64,000 nt of DNA from Glaciecola sp. HTCC2999 (GTDB lineage: Bacteria > Pseudomonadota > Gammaproteobacteria > Enterobacterales > Alteromonadaceae): NCBI RefSeq assembly GCF_000155775.1, contig NZ_DS989810.1, positions 408,989 through 472,988 on the forward strand, read 5' to 3'. The notes under the pieces are model-generated. The model saw only the letters and a program-made list of their open reading frames with translations, did no database searches and had not been told where the DNA came from. The translations under genes and the position numbers were made by a program. Of the stretch, positions 28,826 through 37,075 are shown in pieces. The stretch's first letter is position 1; each line of letters opens with the position of its first letter.

Positions 28826-28901
28826 GGACGCTTAGCTCAGTTGGGAGAGCATCGCCCTTACAAGGCGAGGGTCACTGGTTCAAGCCCAGTAGCGTCCACC
28901 A
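28826..28901 (+). tRNA. tRNA-Val (anticodon UAC)
   Basis: 76-nt cloverleaf. Acceptor GGACGCT pairs with AGCGTCC. The D arm GCTC pairs with GAGC, the anticodon stem TCGCC with GGCGA around CTTACAA (anticodon TAC), and the T stem ACTGG with CCAGT around TTCAAGC. The encoded CCA end is at 28899-28901, and a T run follows. All stems pair fully. Confidence 0.97.
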
Positions 28902-29118
28902 CTTTTTCTCATATCAATCCTCTTTATTCATTTATATAAATATTTAAACCATATGGTTATGTATTTGAAGACAACTCACGCTTATCTTTGCTAGATATAT
29001 CACACATTTTTTTCACCCATGATAAAGCATTAATATCTTCTAAAATTTTTTTCACAAAATTATAAAGTAAATTCCGCCATCGCCGATAAGTAAATGAAGC
29101 TAATAATAAGGACAAATA
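28902..29118. other. AT-rich interval before the exopolysaccharide locus
   Basis: 217 bp of AT-rich DNA follow the tRNA and precede the STAS gene. A T run just after the CCA could end the tRNA transcript. No convincing sigma-70 or sigma-54 promoter stands out. An AAGGAC ribosome site at 29108-29113 serves the GTG start of the next gene. The promoter of the five-gene block must lie here or within the tRNA transcript. Confidence 0.4.
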
Positions 29119-29445
29119 GTGGAATTTTCAAAATCGATAACAGACAACAAACTGACCATACATTTAACCGGTGATTTGGATGCTCAAGGGTGTGAAACTT
29201 TACGTGGTGAATTCGTCACTTTGGCAGAGAGCCCTAGTTTCGCTTTAGTTGATATTGACTTAGAACATGTAGATTTTATCGACTCCTCTGGCATTGGTTT
29301 AGTTGTCTTTCTATTTAAAAAACTACGTACCCAAGAAGTTGATTTATCCATCGTCAATATTCATTCTCAACCGCTAGAGTTGATTAAGTTGTTAAGAATT
29401 GAGTCTGTCATCACAGTAACCCCTTTAGCGTCTTCTCAAATTTAG
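29119..29445 (+). CDS. STAS-domain anti-anti-sigma-like protein (SypA-like)
   Basis: 108-residue single STAS domain. VDFIDSSGIGLVVFLFKK contains the regulatory serine at residue 56, the same position as the phosphorylated Ser of Vibrio fischeri SypA. It starts with GTG after an AAGGAC ribosome site. Such proteins are switched by a cognate serine kinase and phosphatase. Here both activities are fused in the protein encoded at 33172. In the syp locus SypA promotes biofilm polysaccharide production. A similar role is inferred from sequence and gene order. It is the first gene of a five-gene, closely spaced block. Confidence 0.85.
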   Translation: MEFSKSITDNKLTIHLTGDLDAQGCETLRGEFVTLAESPSFALVDIDLEHVDFIDSSGIGLVVFLFKKLRTQEVDLSIVNIHSQPLELIKLLRIESVITVTPLASSQI

Positions 29446-29454
29446 TAGGGTCTT

Positions 29455-30366
29455 ATGAAACAGTTTAAAATATTAAGTGTTGTCCTTACCGTGTTATTAA
29501 GTGGTTGTTCTGCTTTTCCCGATTATGGAAGAGGCGGTATGGCGGAACATCATATTGAACTGCTTGACCCTTTTTATACTGATGAGCCATTAGGTGAAGA
29601 GCATGGATTACGTTTTGAATTCGAATTAGTTCGTCAACAACTGGCAGTATTAGTATTGGAAGGTGCTGATTTATGCTTCCCTGCCACTGTGATAGAAGCC
29701 AAAAATTTCGAAGCACGGATAGCTCGTGAAATATATGGAGATATGCTGTTTGATGCAACTAACGATGTTATTGTCTTACGTCACCTACTCCATCGCTTAG
29801 AAAGACAATTAGATTATGCGCTGCAATATGAAACCTGCCAACTCCCCAAATTAGCACAACATAATGTAGAAATTGAGATCGATACGACAGCACAAGAAGA
29901 ATCCGCACAAGAAGAAGTTGTCGAGACGATTATCAAAGAAGAAACGGTAATAAGTGAACCGGCTAGAAATCAAGAAGATGACTTCGCACAGATTCTGTTA
30001 CTCCTTAATGCTGACAACCAATTCGCAACTAACTCAAGTGAAGTGAATTTAAAATACGTTGCACGTTTAGCCCAAGCAGTTCAAATTATTCAATATTATC
30101 CTCAGTTACAATTTCATGTGGTTGGCTCGACAGATGAACTGGGTAACACAGAAAACAATATGGCTTTAGGACAAGCACGAGCTGATGGTGTCGCAAGGTA
30201 TTTGGAAGCATTTGGTATCAGTATGGACCGTATCAGCGTCATGACCAATGGTGAGGCTAATCCACTATTCCCAGGAGATGCACCCCACATACGTTTAACT
30301 AATCGACGCGTCAATATTACCCTTTCATTAAAAGATAACGACACTCCTGCTCAAGAGGATTTATGA
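29455..30366 (+). CDS. OmpA-family lipoprotein (SypB-like)
   Basis: 303-residue outer-membrane lipoprotein. The leader ends LLSGC (Cys at about residue 19). A central acidic linker rich in Glu follows. The C-terminal OmpA-like peptidoglycan-binding domain has the features FATNSSEVNL, VVGSTDELGNTENNMALG, QARADGVARYLEAFGI and RLTNRRVNI. It overlaps the exporter gene start by 4 bp (ATGA). It would anchor the export machinery to peptidoglycan. It is second in the block, the position sypB holds in Vibrio fischeri. Confidence 0.85.
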   Translation: MKQFKILSVVLTVLLSGCSAFPDYGRGGMAEHHIELLDPFYTDEPLGEEHGLRFEFELVRQQLAVLVLEGADLCFPATVIEAKNFEARIAREIYGDMLFDATNDVIVLRHLLHRLERQLDYALQYETCQLPKLAQHNVEIEIDTTAQEESAQEEVVETIIKEETVISEPARNQEDDFAQILLLLNADNQFATNSSEVNLKYVARLAQAVQIIQYYPQLQFHVVGSTDELGNTENNMALGQARADGVARYLEAFGISMDRISVMTNGEANPLFPGDAPHIRLTNRRVNITLSLKDNDTPAQEDL

Positions 30367-32471
30367 TTAAATCAAGTTTATGGCTGTTATGTTTATGCAT
30401 GTTCATCAGTATATCAGTGAAGGCTGACACAACTGAGTATATCGTTCAGCCTGGTGATATGATCAAAGTAGAACTACCTGGTGAAGAAATTTTTGATGAC
30501 GCCTTTTCGGTAGACCGTGATGGCGATATCTTAATTCAAGAAATAGGTAAAGTTAAAGTGGTTGGGATGTATGAATCTGAACTCACGGAAATGCTCAAAG
30601 AGAGATTAAAGGAAGTTTATCGAGATCTATCTGGACTACAAATAATTGTATCTAAAAAACAAATGATTATCGCTGTCAATGGCTATGTTTCATCGCCAGG
30701 GGAATATGTCCTTCCGGCTACGGCGAATATTCAAATGGCATTACAAAAAGCCGACGGCCTTCGTTCAGGGGCACAAATTAATAAGCTTAGATTAAAACGC
30801 AACGACGAAGAAATTGTGTTTGATTATAAGTCTTATTTAGATTCTGGTGATGCCAGTATCTTACCTAAATTGCAATCATTAGATGAACTCTTTGTTCCGG
30901 CTTCTCCGATCATCGGTAATGTAGAAATGGATTTTGACCCTGCGAAAATTCCTGATGCAGGTGATGCAGCACGCGATAGTTCGGCGATTAAAGTGTTTGG
31001 CGAAGTGATGAGTCCTGGTAGTTTTTCATTCCGAGAAGGTAAAAGTATCATCGACCTGCTCATGCGTGCTGGCGGGGTTACCCGCTATGCGGGTGTCGAA
31101 CAAATTCGCATTATTGCTGATAGTGAACCACAGCTATTTAATCTCAAGCGTTATTTAGAAACAGGTGACAACACCCTCTTACCAAAAATTCAATCCGGTT
31201 CGACCGTCTTTGTACCTATTCGCGTAGAAGAAATTAAGGCCGGTGGTAATGTTGTTTACATTATGGGTGAGGTAAAAAAACCAGGCGCTTTTGAAGGTAA
31301 AGAAGAAGCCACTTTTATGGATATCTTAGCGAACGCCGGTGGCCCTACTCGCTATGCTGAATCGAGACAGATTCGTGTCATTAAAGCTAACGGTTCAGTT
31401 ATTCCTTTCGATCTCACCGCCTTCACTGAAGGCGAGAATGTAATTCCACCCAGTATTGAAAACGGCGATGCCATTTTCATCCCTGAAAAAACAGATATCA
31501 ATGAAAAATCTTGGTTAAAAGTCACACCCAATCGTGCGGTACGGGTCATTGGTGAAGTCGTCAAACCTGGTCGTTTTGAGTGGTCTGATGAAATGTCACT
31601 ATTGGACCTGATTGCTCATACTGGGGGTCCTACATCGCGTGCTGATACATCGACTATCGAAGTCCTTTCGCCAACGCCTGAAGGTGATACGAAGATCACC
31701 GTATTTAATCTCGATACGTTTATTAAGAGCGGTAAAAGCGAATCTGAACTACCACAAATTTATGCCGGTGCCACCATTCGAGTTCATGATTTACCCGTCG
31801 ACCCGACTGAAAATAAATCACAATGGGTCAGACAGTCATCAGAAAAATCAATCTACATTTTTGGCCAAGTCGGTGCACCCGGTCGATATAAGTTCGATGA
31901 TGACATGCATTTTTTAGATATCCTCGCGGCAGCCGACGGCCCAACAGACAAAGCAGATTTGCACAATATTCGTGTTAGTCATCGTGATTTACCTTACGCT
32001 AAAGTGTCTAAACTCAATTTAGCCATGTACTTTGAAACCGGTGATGAAAATATCCTACCAGAAGTCAAAACAGGTGATTCAATTTATGTACCTGAAAAAG
32101 AGCGCCTATGGTTAGAACAATCAAAAGAGAGCACCATCCGTATCTTAGGTGCTATCAATAAGCCTGGGCGATATCGCTTCAGCGATGATATGACGATACT
32201 AGATTTAATCGCACAAGCCGCTGGTACAAAGGGCGATGCTTATATTGAGAAAATTACCATAGTCAATATATCTTGTTGTAAAGACCAAGCAACCACCTTT
32301 GATTTGTTAAATTTTAGTCAAACTGCAGATGTCAGCACATTACCTGTGTTAAGAGCTGGTGATACTGTGTATATTCCTTATCAAACCGCATCAGTCTATT
32401 ACAAAATGCGTACTGGCTTATCAGATTTATTCCAAATCGCTTCTGTCGCTGCGCTGGTCGGGATTTTATAA
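30363..32471 (+). CDS. Polysaccharide export protein with multiple SLBB domains (SypC-like)
   Basis: 702 residues. A signal peptide (cleavage near VKADTTEY) precedes a Poly_export domain (YIVQPGDMIKVELPG) and a run of six SLBB-type repeats. The repeats are recognisable from repeated elements such as VFGEVMSPGSFSF, IMGEVKKPGAF, VIGEVVKPGRFEW, IFGQVGAPGRYKF and ILGAINKPGRYRF, each followed by LDLIAxAGGPT-like text. Canonical Wza has fewer repeats, so this is a long, repeat-expanded outer-membrane export protein. The C-terminus ends with a short hydrophobic stretch. The stop overlaps the next ATG (TAATG), indicating coupling. It would form the outer-membrane channel for the polysaccharide. Confidence 0.88.
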   Translation: MIKSSLWLLCLCMFISISVKADTTEYIVQPGDMIKVELPGEEIFDDAFSVDRDGDILIQEIGKVKVVGMYESELTEMLKERLKEVYRDLSGLQIIVSKKQMIIAVNGYVSSPGEYVLPATANIQMALQKADGLRSGAQINKLRLKRNDEEIVFDYKSYLDSGDASILPKLQSLDELFVPASPIIGNVEMDFDPAKIPDAGDAARDSSAIKVFGEVMSPGSFSFREGKSIIDLLMRAGGVTRYAGVEQIRIIADSEPQLFNLKRYLETGDNTLLPKIQSGSTVFVPIRVEEIKAGGNVVYIMGEVKKPGAFEGKEEATFMDILANAGGPTRYAESRQIRVIKANGSVIPFDLTAFTEGENVIPPSIENGDAIFIPEKTDINEKSWLKVTPNRAVRVIGEVVKPGRFEWSDEMSLLDLIAHTGGPTSRADTSTIEVLSPTPEGDTKITVFNLDTFIKSGKSESELPQIYAGATIRVHDLPVDPTENKSQWVRQSSEKSIYIFGQVGAPGRYKFDDDMHFLDILAAADGPTDKADLHNIRVSHRDLPYAKVSKLNLAMYFETGDENILPEVKTGDSIYVPEKERLWLEQSKESTIRILGAINKPGRYRFSDDMTILDLIAQAAGTKGDAYIEKITIVNISCCKDQATTFDLLNFSQTADVSTLPVLRAGDTVYIPYQTASVYYKMRTGLSDLFQIASVAALVGIL

Positions 32472-33172
32472 TGTCGTATATTACACAAAGTAATGAAATC
32501 GAAAATGTGTATGCTAAAATTACGGCCGATAAACTCCGTAGTATATCGATTACCTCATCAACCTCTGGTGAAGGCACTACATCCATGGTGTTGGCGTTGG
32601 CAAACCGTATGTTACTAGCCGGTCACAGTGTATTAATCGTGGATTTTAATACTTACACGCCGTTTTTTCATGATATTTTAGCACTACCTCAATCACAATC
32701 TTCCAGTCTTAGCCCTGCGTTAGTATCAGATAATAAAGACCGCTCAATTTTAAACGGAGTATGTTTACCTCAATCTAAGTCTCTCTTACTCAAACTTCGC
32801 AGACATGGTGAAATAGAAAATTATATTCAAAAATGGTTAGATGATTATGATTTTGTCATTTTTGATACAACGCCACATGATCGAGTTAATCAACATAATA
32901 TTTCTGCTTCCAGAGTCGCCAGTGCATGTGATGCAGCGATACTGTTAGTGTTAAGCGGCAGTACCACTCATACCATGGTTAAAGAAACAATTAATGACCT
33001 AAAAGAAGCCGGCGCGAATATGCTCGGTTGTGTGATGAATGATAAGTTGAACCCAACGCTTCAAGATGAATTGATTCGAGAAACAGCTCGCTTACCCGCA
33101 ATGTTCAATCCAATTAAGAGTAAAATCCTAACGTGGTTACATAAAAAATCATTTTTTAAAATGGAAGTGTAA
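32471..33172 (+). CDS. CpsD/SypD-like P-loop ATPase with degenerate Walker A
   Basis: 233-residue protein of the BY-kinase/ParA-like group found beside polysaccharide exporters. The strand VLIVDFNTYTPFF corresponds to Walker A' and YDFVIFDTTPHD to Walker B. However, Walker A reads TSGEGTTSM (residues 31-39): the usual lysine of GEGKT is a threonine at position 36. ATP binding or kinase activity may therefore be lost. No Tyr-rich tail is present at the C-terminus. It overlaps SypC-like by one base and abuts SypE-like. This matches the position of SypD. A non-catalytic, structural role in export is possible. Confidence 0.8.
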   Translation: MSYITQSNEIENVYAKITADKLRSISITSSTSGEGTTSMVLALANRMLLAGHSVLIVDFNTYTPFFHDILALPQSQSSSLSPALVSDNKDRSILNGVCLPQSKSLLLKLRRHGEIENYIQKWLDDYDFVIFDTTPHDRVNQHNISASRVASACDAAILLVLSGSTTHTMVKETINDLKEAGANMLGCVMNDKLNPTLQDELIRETARLPAMFNPIKSKILTWLHKKSFFKMEV

Positions 33173-34698
33173 TGGAAACTATATTATTAAATATCAACAT
33201 CTCTGCTGATAAAACATCACCAAAAACACTTCGTAAACAGCTCAATAAAGTCCTAACGTCTTTGGACGTTAACATTCAGACATCTAGAAAAGTGGAACTG
33301 GTCACAAGTGAAATTGTGACGAATATTGTCACGCATAATAATGACAATCACACTAACATTACATTGAAATTTGGAAAGTGTAAAAATGGATATTGGTTAG
33401 ATATCTATGATAATGGTGCCGAATTTGATCCGCTCAGTGGTGACATACCAGAATTAAACGATGAATTTCTCTTATTTGAAAGTAGTCGAGGCTTATATCT
33501 CATTAGGTCTCAGTGTGATTTTATCGAATACGAATACCTTAATAAAATCAAAAACAATAGAATACATTGTGTTTGGTATGATGAGAATATTAACGCTGGC
33601 CCAACGATATTGATAATAGATGATAGTGAAATTGAACTGGCAATAGTCTCGAATTTATTATCCGATCAATTTTCTGTTTTACAAGCCTCAAATGGACTGG
33701 ATGCAATCTCAATTCTTGATAGCCACAGTATCGACATCATCATTTCTGATCTACATATGCCGACCATCAATGGTGTGGATTTATATGTTTACTTACAAAA
33801 ACACCTAGATAAGATCATTCCATTTATCTTTCTTACTTCTGATACTAATGAGATGACTGGCTTACGTGAAGATGCTTATAGAATTGGTGCTGATGACGTT
33901 CTGACAAAGCCGATAAGCCAGCAGATGCTAGTGAATGCTATAGAGCGGGCCTTAAAACGTAATAATCAAATTCAACGTCGTTTGAGTGACAGAATAGATA
34001 AAAATATCTCTGAGTCTTTACTACCTGATATTCCAGAGCGGATAAAAAAGTGGAATGTTGCAGTAGGTTATCGAAATACTGGCCAAGGCGGTGGTGATTT
34101 TCTTTTACATAATGCGGCGTTATATAATGATACCATCGCTTTGGTAGACATTATGGGCCATGATGAAAGTGCTAAGTTTTTCTCTTTCTCTTATGCTGGT
34201 TATTTACGTGGTTTGATGTTTAATAATGATTTATGTGAAAATCCCGAAAAGCTATTATCTGCACTGTCAGAAGTTGCATTAACGGACAAACTATTTTCAT
34301 CCACTAACTTAACTTGCTGTGTATTAAATTTAAATCTAGATTCAGAAATTAAATATGCATCAGCAGGACACCCACCTGCGTTATTAATTAGCTCTACAGC
34401 AATCAAGCCCTTGACCGCAAATGGTATTTTACCTGGCATTGTCGCAGATACTGACTATATCAGTGAAACAGTCAAGCTTAAACAAGGCGAGCGATTGGCT
34501 ATATATACAGATGGTTTATTTGATTCAGCTGATGATGCAGCAGGTCGAGATGCACTAAAAGAATTAATTGAAAATACATTAATGGCGACTGCGTCACTTG
34601 ATGTTCAAACTGCATTAGATAAAACGCTCCATGCATTTGATCAGTTTACGTTTGAACGCCCCAAAGATGATGTAGTACTGTGTTTGATTGATATTTAA
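33172..34698 (+). CDS. Kinase-REC-PP2C fusion regulator (SypE-like)
   Basis: 508 residues with three domains. Residues 1-135 are an RsbW-like serine kinase HATPase (EIVTNIVTHN with Asn51, then YDNG and SSRGLYLIRSQCD). Residues about 144-260 are a receiver with Asp149/Asp150, phospho-acceptor Asp192 (SDLHMP) and Lys245. Residues about 295-508 are a SpoIIE/PP2C phosphatase with metal ligands in GGGDF (Asp309), DIMGHD and YTDGLFD. This is the architecture of Vibrio fischeri SypE, which phosphorylates and dephosphorylates SypA under control of the receiver. Its target here is probably the STAS protein at 29119. The upstream histidine kinase is not in the window. Confidence 0.9.
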   Translation: METILLNINISADKTSPKTLRKQLNKVLTSLDVNIQTSRKVELVTSEIVTNIVTHNNDNHTNITLKFGKCKNGYWLDIYDNGAEFDPLSGDIPELNDEFLLFESSRGLYLIRSQCDFIEYEYLNKIKNNRIHCVWYDENINAGPTILIIDDSEIELAIVSNLLSDQFSVLQASNGLDAISILDSHSIDIIISDLHMPTINGVDLYVYLQKHLDKIIPFIFLTSDTNEMTGLREDAYRIGADDVLTKPISQQMLVNAIERALKRNNQIQRRLSDRIDKNISESLLPDIPERIKKWNVAVGYRNTGQGGGDFLLHNAALYNDTIALVDIMGHDESAKFFSFSYAGYLRGLMFNNDLCENPEKLLSALSEVALTDKLFSSTNLTCCVLNLNLDSEIKYASAGHPPALLISSTAIKPLTANGILPGIVADTDYISETVKLKQGERLAIYTDGLFDSADDAAGRDALKELIENTLMATASLDVQTALDKTLHAFDQFTFERPKDDVVLCLIDI

Positions 34699-34726
34699 TA
34701 CTTCTTTAATAGGCTATTCATATACC

Positions 34727-34754
34727 AAAAACAGGGCTATTTGCCCTGTTTTTT
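34727..34754. terminator. Bidirectional rho-independent terminator
   Basis: ACAGGGC (34731-34737) pairs with GCCCTGT (34743-34749) around a 5-base loop. It is flanked by AAAA on the left and TTTTT on the right, so it serves both strands. It separates the rightward syp-like block from the convergent leftward polysaccharide operon. Confidence 0.85.
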
Positions 34755-34762
34755 ATGTTCTG

Positions 34763-35932
34763 CTAATTCACTTTTTTCCATGGTACTTTACCCTGGTGCA
34801 CGACATAATCTAACGCACCTAAAAAGCTATTCAAATGTCCCCTAAAAGCATATGACAGGAGTTTAAACACTTTATTATTAGTTTTGATTTCATACCTTAA
34901 ATCAAAAAACATCACCCCATATAGCAAATTCTGTATGATAAATTCATACACGAACATTTGATGTGTTGCTAATAAGAAAGCGTTGGTTAAATAGATGACG
35001 ATTAACAAAAATGGAATGGCTATACGTAAGCCTTTACCCGATAAAAATACAAATGCGACATATCGATGTTTCGGCATCATTAAAGCTTTTAAACGCAATA
35101 CTTGCTGTATATTACCTGCTGATATACGCTTACGTCTTGCTCCATCCATTGAAGAATCAGTGGCTTCAAGCTCTAATGCATTGATTTGTGATAGTTGCTT
35201 GACCTGAAACCCTTTGGCGATAATTTGCATCGGAATAATAAAATCATCGTTAATGGTATCGGCATCAAGTGGCGTAAATAACTCGCGCCTAAATATATAA
35301 AAAGCGCCATGCGCGCCCAATGTCGAGCCAAGCAAAGATTCTTTTTGTTTAATCTGACTTTGATATTCCCAATATGACGAATCGACCGAGGTGCCTTTGT
35401 CATATATTTGATATTTACTATTAATTGCCCCTACTTGCGGCGCTTGTAATGCATGAGCAGCAAGTTTTAAGGCATCTATTGAAATAATCGCAGATACATC
35501 TGACATGGCCACAATATCGGTCGTCACTCGTGTCATCGCATCATTTATCACTGCGACTTTACCTCTATTCTCTTCGCAGTTAACCACTTGTATTTTTAAA
35601 TCTGCACATTCAGGATTTTGTAAGTACTCAAGCGCTGCATCATAGGTATTATCAGTACATCCATCACACATGACCAGTACATGTAATTTATCTTTAGGAT
35701 AATCGAGCATTGTGATATTGATCAGTTTGGCCCTGATCCACTTTTCCTCATTATAAGCAGGAATGACCATCGTTATTTCGGGTAATTGAGTCTCATCAAT
35801 GATGGGCATTGAGGCACTATGATCTTCTAATTTCCCGTTAGTCATCACTGTTAATAACATCGGGTATAAAACATGATGATAGATAATTAAAAATATAGCA
35901 AAAACATGTATACCAATTAATATACTCATCAT
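34763..35932 (-). CDS. Family 2 glycosyltransferase (membrane)
   Basis: 389 residues. An N-terminal hydrophobic segment (about 5-27) is followed by a GT-A domain: ITMVIPAYNEEKWIRAKL, VMCDGCTDNT, then the metal-binding-type region IVAMSDVSAI and the later INDDFIIPMQ. RRKRISAGNIQQVLR is the QxxRW-like motif. Two to three hydrophobic segments near the C-terminus suggest membrane insertion, as in processive or polyprenyl-linked sugar transferases. It is last in the leftward operon and overlaps the GT4 gene by 4 bp. Donor and acceptor are unknown. Confidence 0.87.
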   Translation of the reverse strand: MMSILIGIHVFAIFLIIYHHVLYPMLLTVMTNGKLEDHSASMPIIDETQLPEITMVIPAYNEEKWIRAKLINITMLDYPKDKLHVLVMCDGCTDNTYDAALEYLQNPECADLKIQVVNCEENRGKVAVINDAMTRVTTDIVAMSDVSAIISIDALKLAAHALQAPQVGAINSKYQIYDKGTSVDSSYWEYQSQIKQKESLLGSTLGAHGAFYIFRRELFTPLDADTINDDFIIPMQIIAKGFQVKQLSQINALELEATDSSMDGARRKRISAGNIQQVLRLKALMMPKHRYVAFVFLSGKGLRIAIPFLLIVIYLTNAFLLATHQMFVYEFIIQNLLYGVMFFDLRYEIKTNNKVFKLLSYAFRGHLNSFLGALDYVVHQGKVPWKKVN

Positions 35933-37074
35933 AATGTTATTCCTTTTGCATAATGTCCATAATACCTATCCATGGTTGTCATGAAGTTATTATGTTCACA
36001 TACATGTTTTCGAGGTGACGAATCGACTTTATTCGACAGACTTTGTTGTACACCTTGCGCTAACAAATGACTGTCTTGAGGCAATACACTAATACCAGAA
36101 AGTGGACATAAGGTATCTTTACTACCACCCACATCTGTAAGAACTACAGGTATATCACACGCTTGAGCTTCCAATGAACTGAGTGGATACCCTTCTTTGA
36201 GAGAAGGTAAACAAAAACAATCTAATGCTTGATAGAATTGAGTGACATTTTCAATGTGCCCTAAGAAATGCACTCTTTGGGTTATATTCAATGCTTGTAC
36301 TTGTTTTTGTAACTCGCGTAACAGGGAACCATTTCCCGCAATCGCAAGGTGATATTCACTTGGTAATAGTGATAACGCCTCAATTAAATAATGATGACCT
36401 TTTACCGTTTCTAGGCGCCCTGCACTGCCAACTAACTTCACCCCTTTAGGTAAACCTAAAGTTTGGCGCGCTTCATCTTGATTTCCTGGGACAAACGTTT
36501 GTAAATCAATCCCATTGACAATGACGTCATCAACAGGTCTATGTAGATATTGTTCAAATGCCTTAGAAACAGCGGTAGCATCAGCGATTACTATAGGTTT
36601 TAGTAGGGTTAATAATAGTTTTTGTAACCAGCGATGTTTCACAGAAGATAAATGCCACGCATCATGTTCTGTATGAATAATACGGCAATTGGCTTTTTTA
36701 GCAGCTAATCCTGCATATAACAAAGGTCCAATATGATGAGTATGCACAACATCAATGTCATTCTGATGAAAATAATCAGCTAAGCGATTAATAAGACTTA
36801 TATCCACCCCTGCCGATTTTTGCATGCCTTTCCAAGGCACATTGATGGCACTTGCGCGTGACCAATTCGCCAAAATAGTTTCTGAATCACTGGTTAAACT
36901 CAACAAATGCATATTTAATTTATCTTCAAGACTGTTCACCATATTAACAGCCATTGTTTCAATACCACCTTGTGATAAGTGTTGTACCACATGCACAACA
37001 TTAATCTTATCCTGTTCTTGGATAGCGTCATTTACGTCTTGATAATCACTGAGTGGTTGCGCTAACACGTCCAT
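35929..37074 (-). CDS. Family 4 glycosyltransferase
   Basis: 381-residue GT-B enzyme. An N-terminal Gly-rich loop (VVHVVQHLSQGGIETMAVNMV), then VHTHHIGPLLYAG, a nucleotide-sugar-binding half starting VKLVGSAGRLETVKGHHYLI, and the EX7E-type region LPSLKEGYPLSSLEAQACDIPVV are visible. It is in an overlapping string with the neighbouring genes. It should add one sugar to the repeat unit. The sugar is unknown. Confidence 0.88.
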   Translation of the reverse strand: MDVLAQPLSDYQDVNDAIQEQDKINVVHVVQHLSQGGIETMAVNMVNSLEDKLNMHLLSLTSDSETILANWSRASAINVPWKGMQKSAGVDISLINRLADYFHQNDIDVVHTHHIGPLLYAGLAAKKANCRIIHTEHDAWHLSSVKHRWLQKLLLTLLKPIVIADATAVSKAFEQYLHRPVDDVIVNGIDLQTFVPGNQDEARQTLGLPKGVKLVGSAGRLETVKGHHYLIEALSLLPSEYHLAIAGNGSLLRELQKQVQALNITQRVHFLGHIENVTQFYQALDCFCLPSLKEGYPLSSLEAQACDIPVVLTDVGGSKDTLCPLSGISVLPQDSHLLAQGVQQSLSNKVDSSPRKHVCEHNNFMTTMDRYYGHYAKGITL

Positions 37075-37075
37075 C

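Noticed and set aside
28902..29118. Possible sigma-54 promoter upstream of the syp-like block
   Set aside because: The syp locus in Vibrio is sigma-54 dependent, but no GG-N10-GC element with acceptable flanks is present in this interval.
30363..32471. Tandem DNA repeats within the SLBB exporter
   Set aside because: The repeats are at the protein-domain level and have diverged in DNA. They are ordinary SLBB domains and not a separate repeat element.
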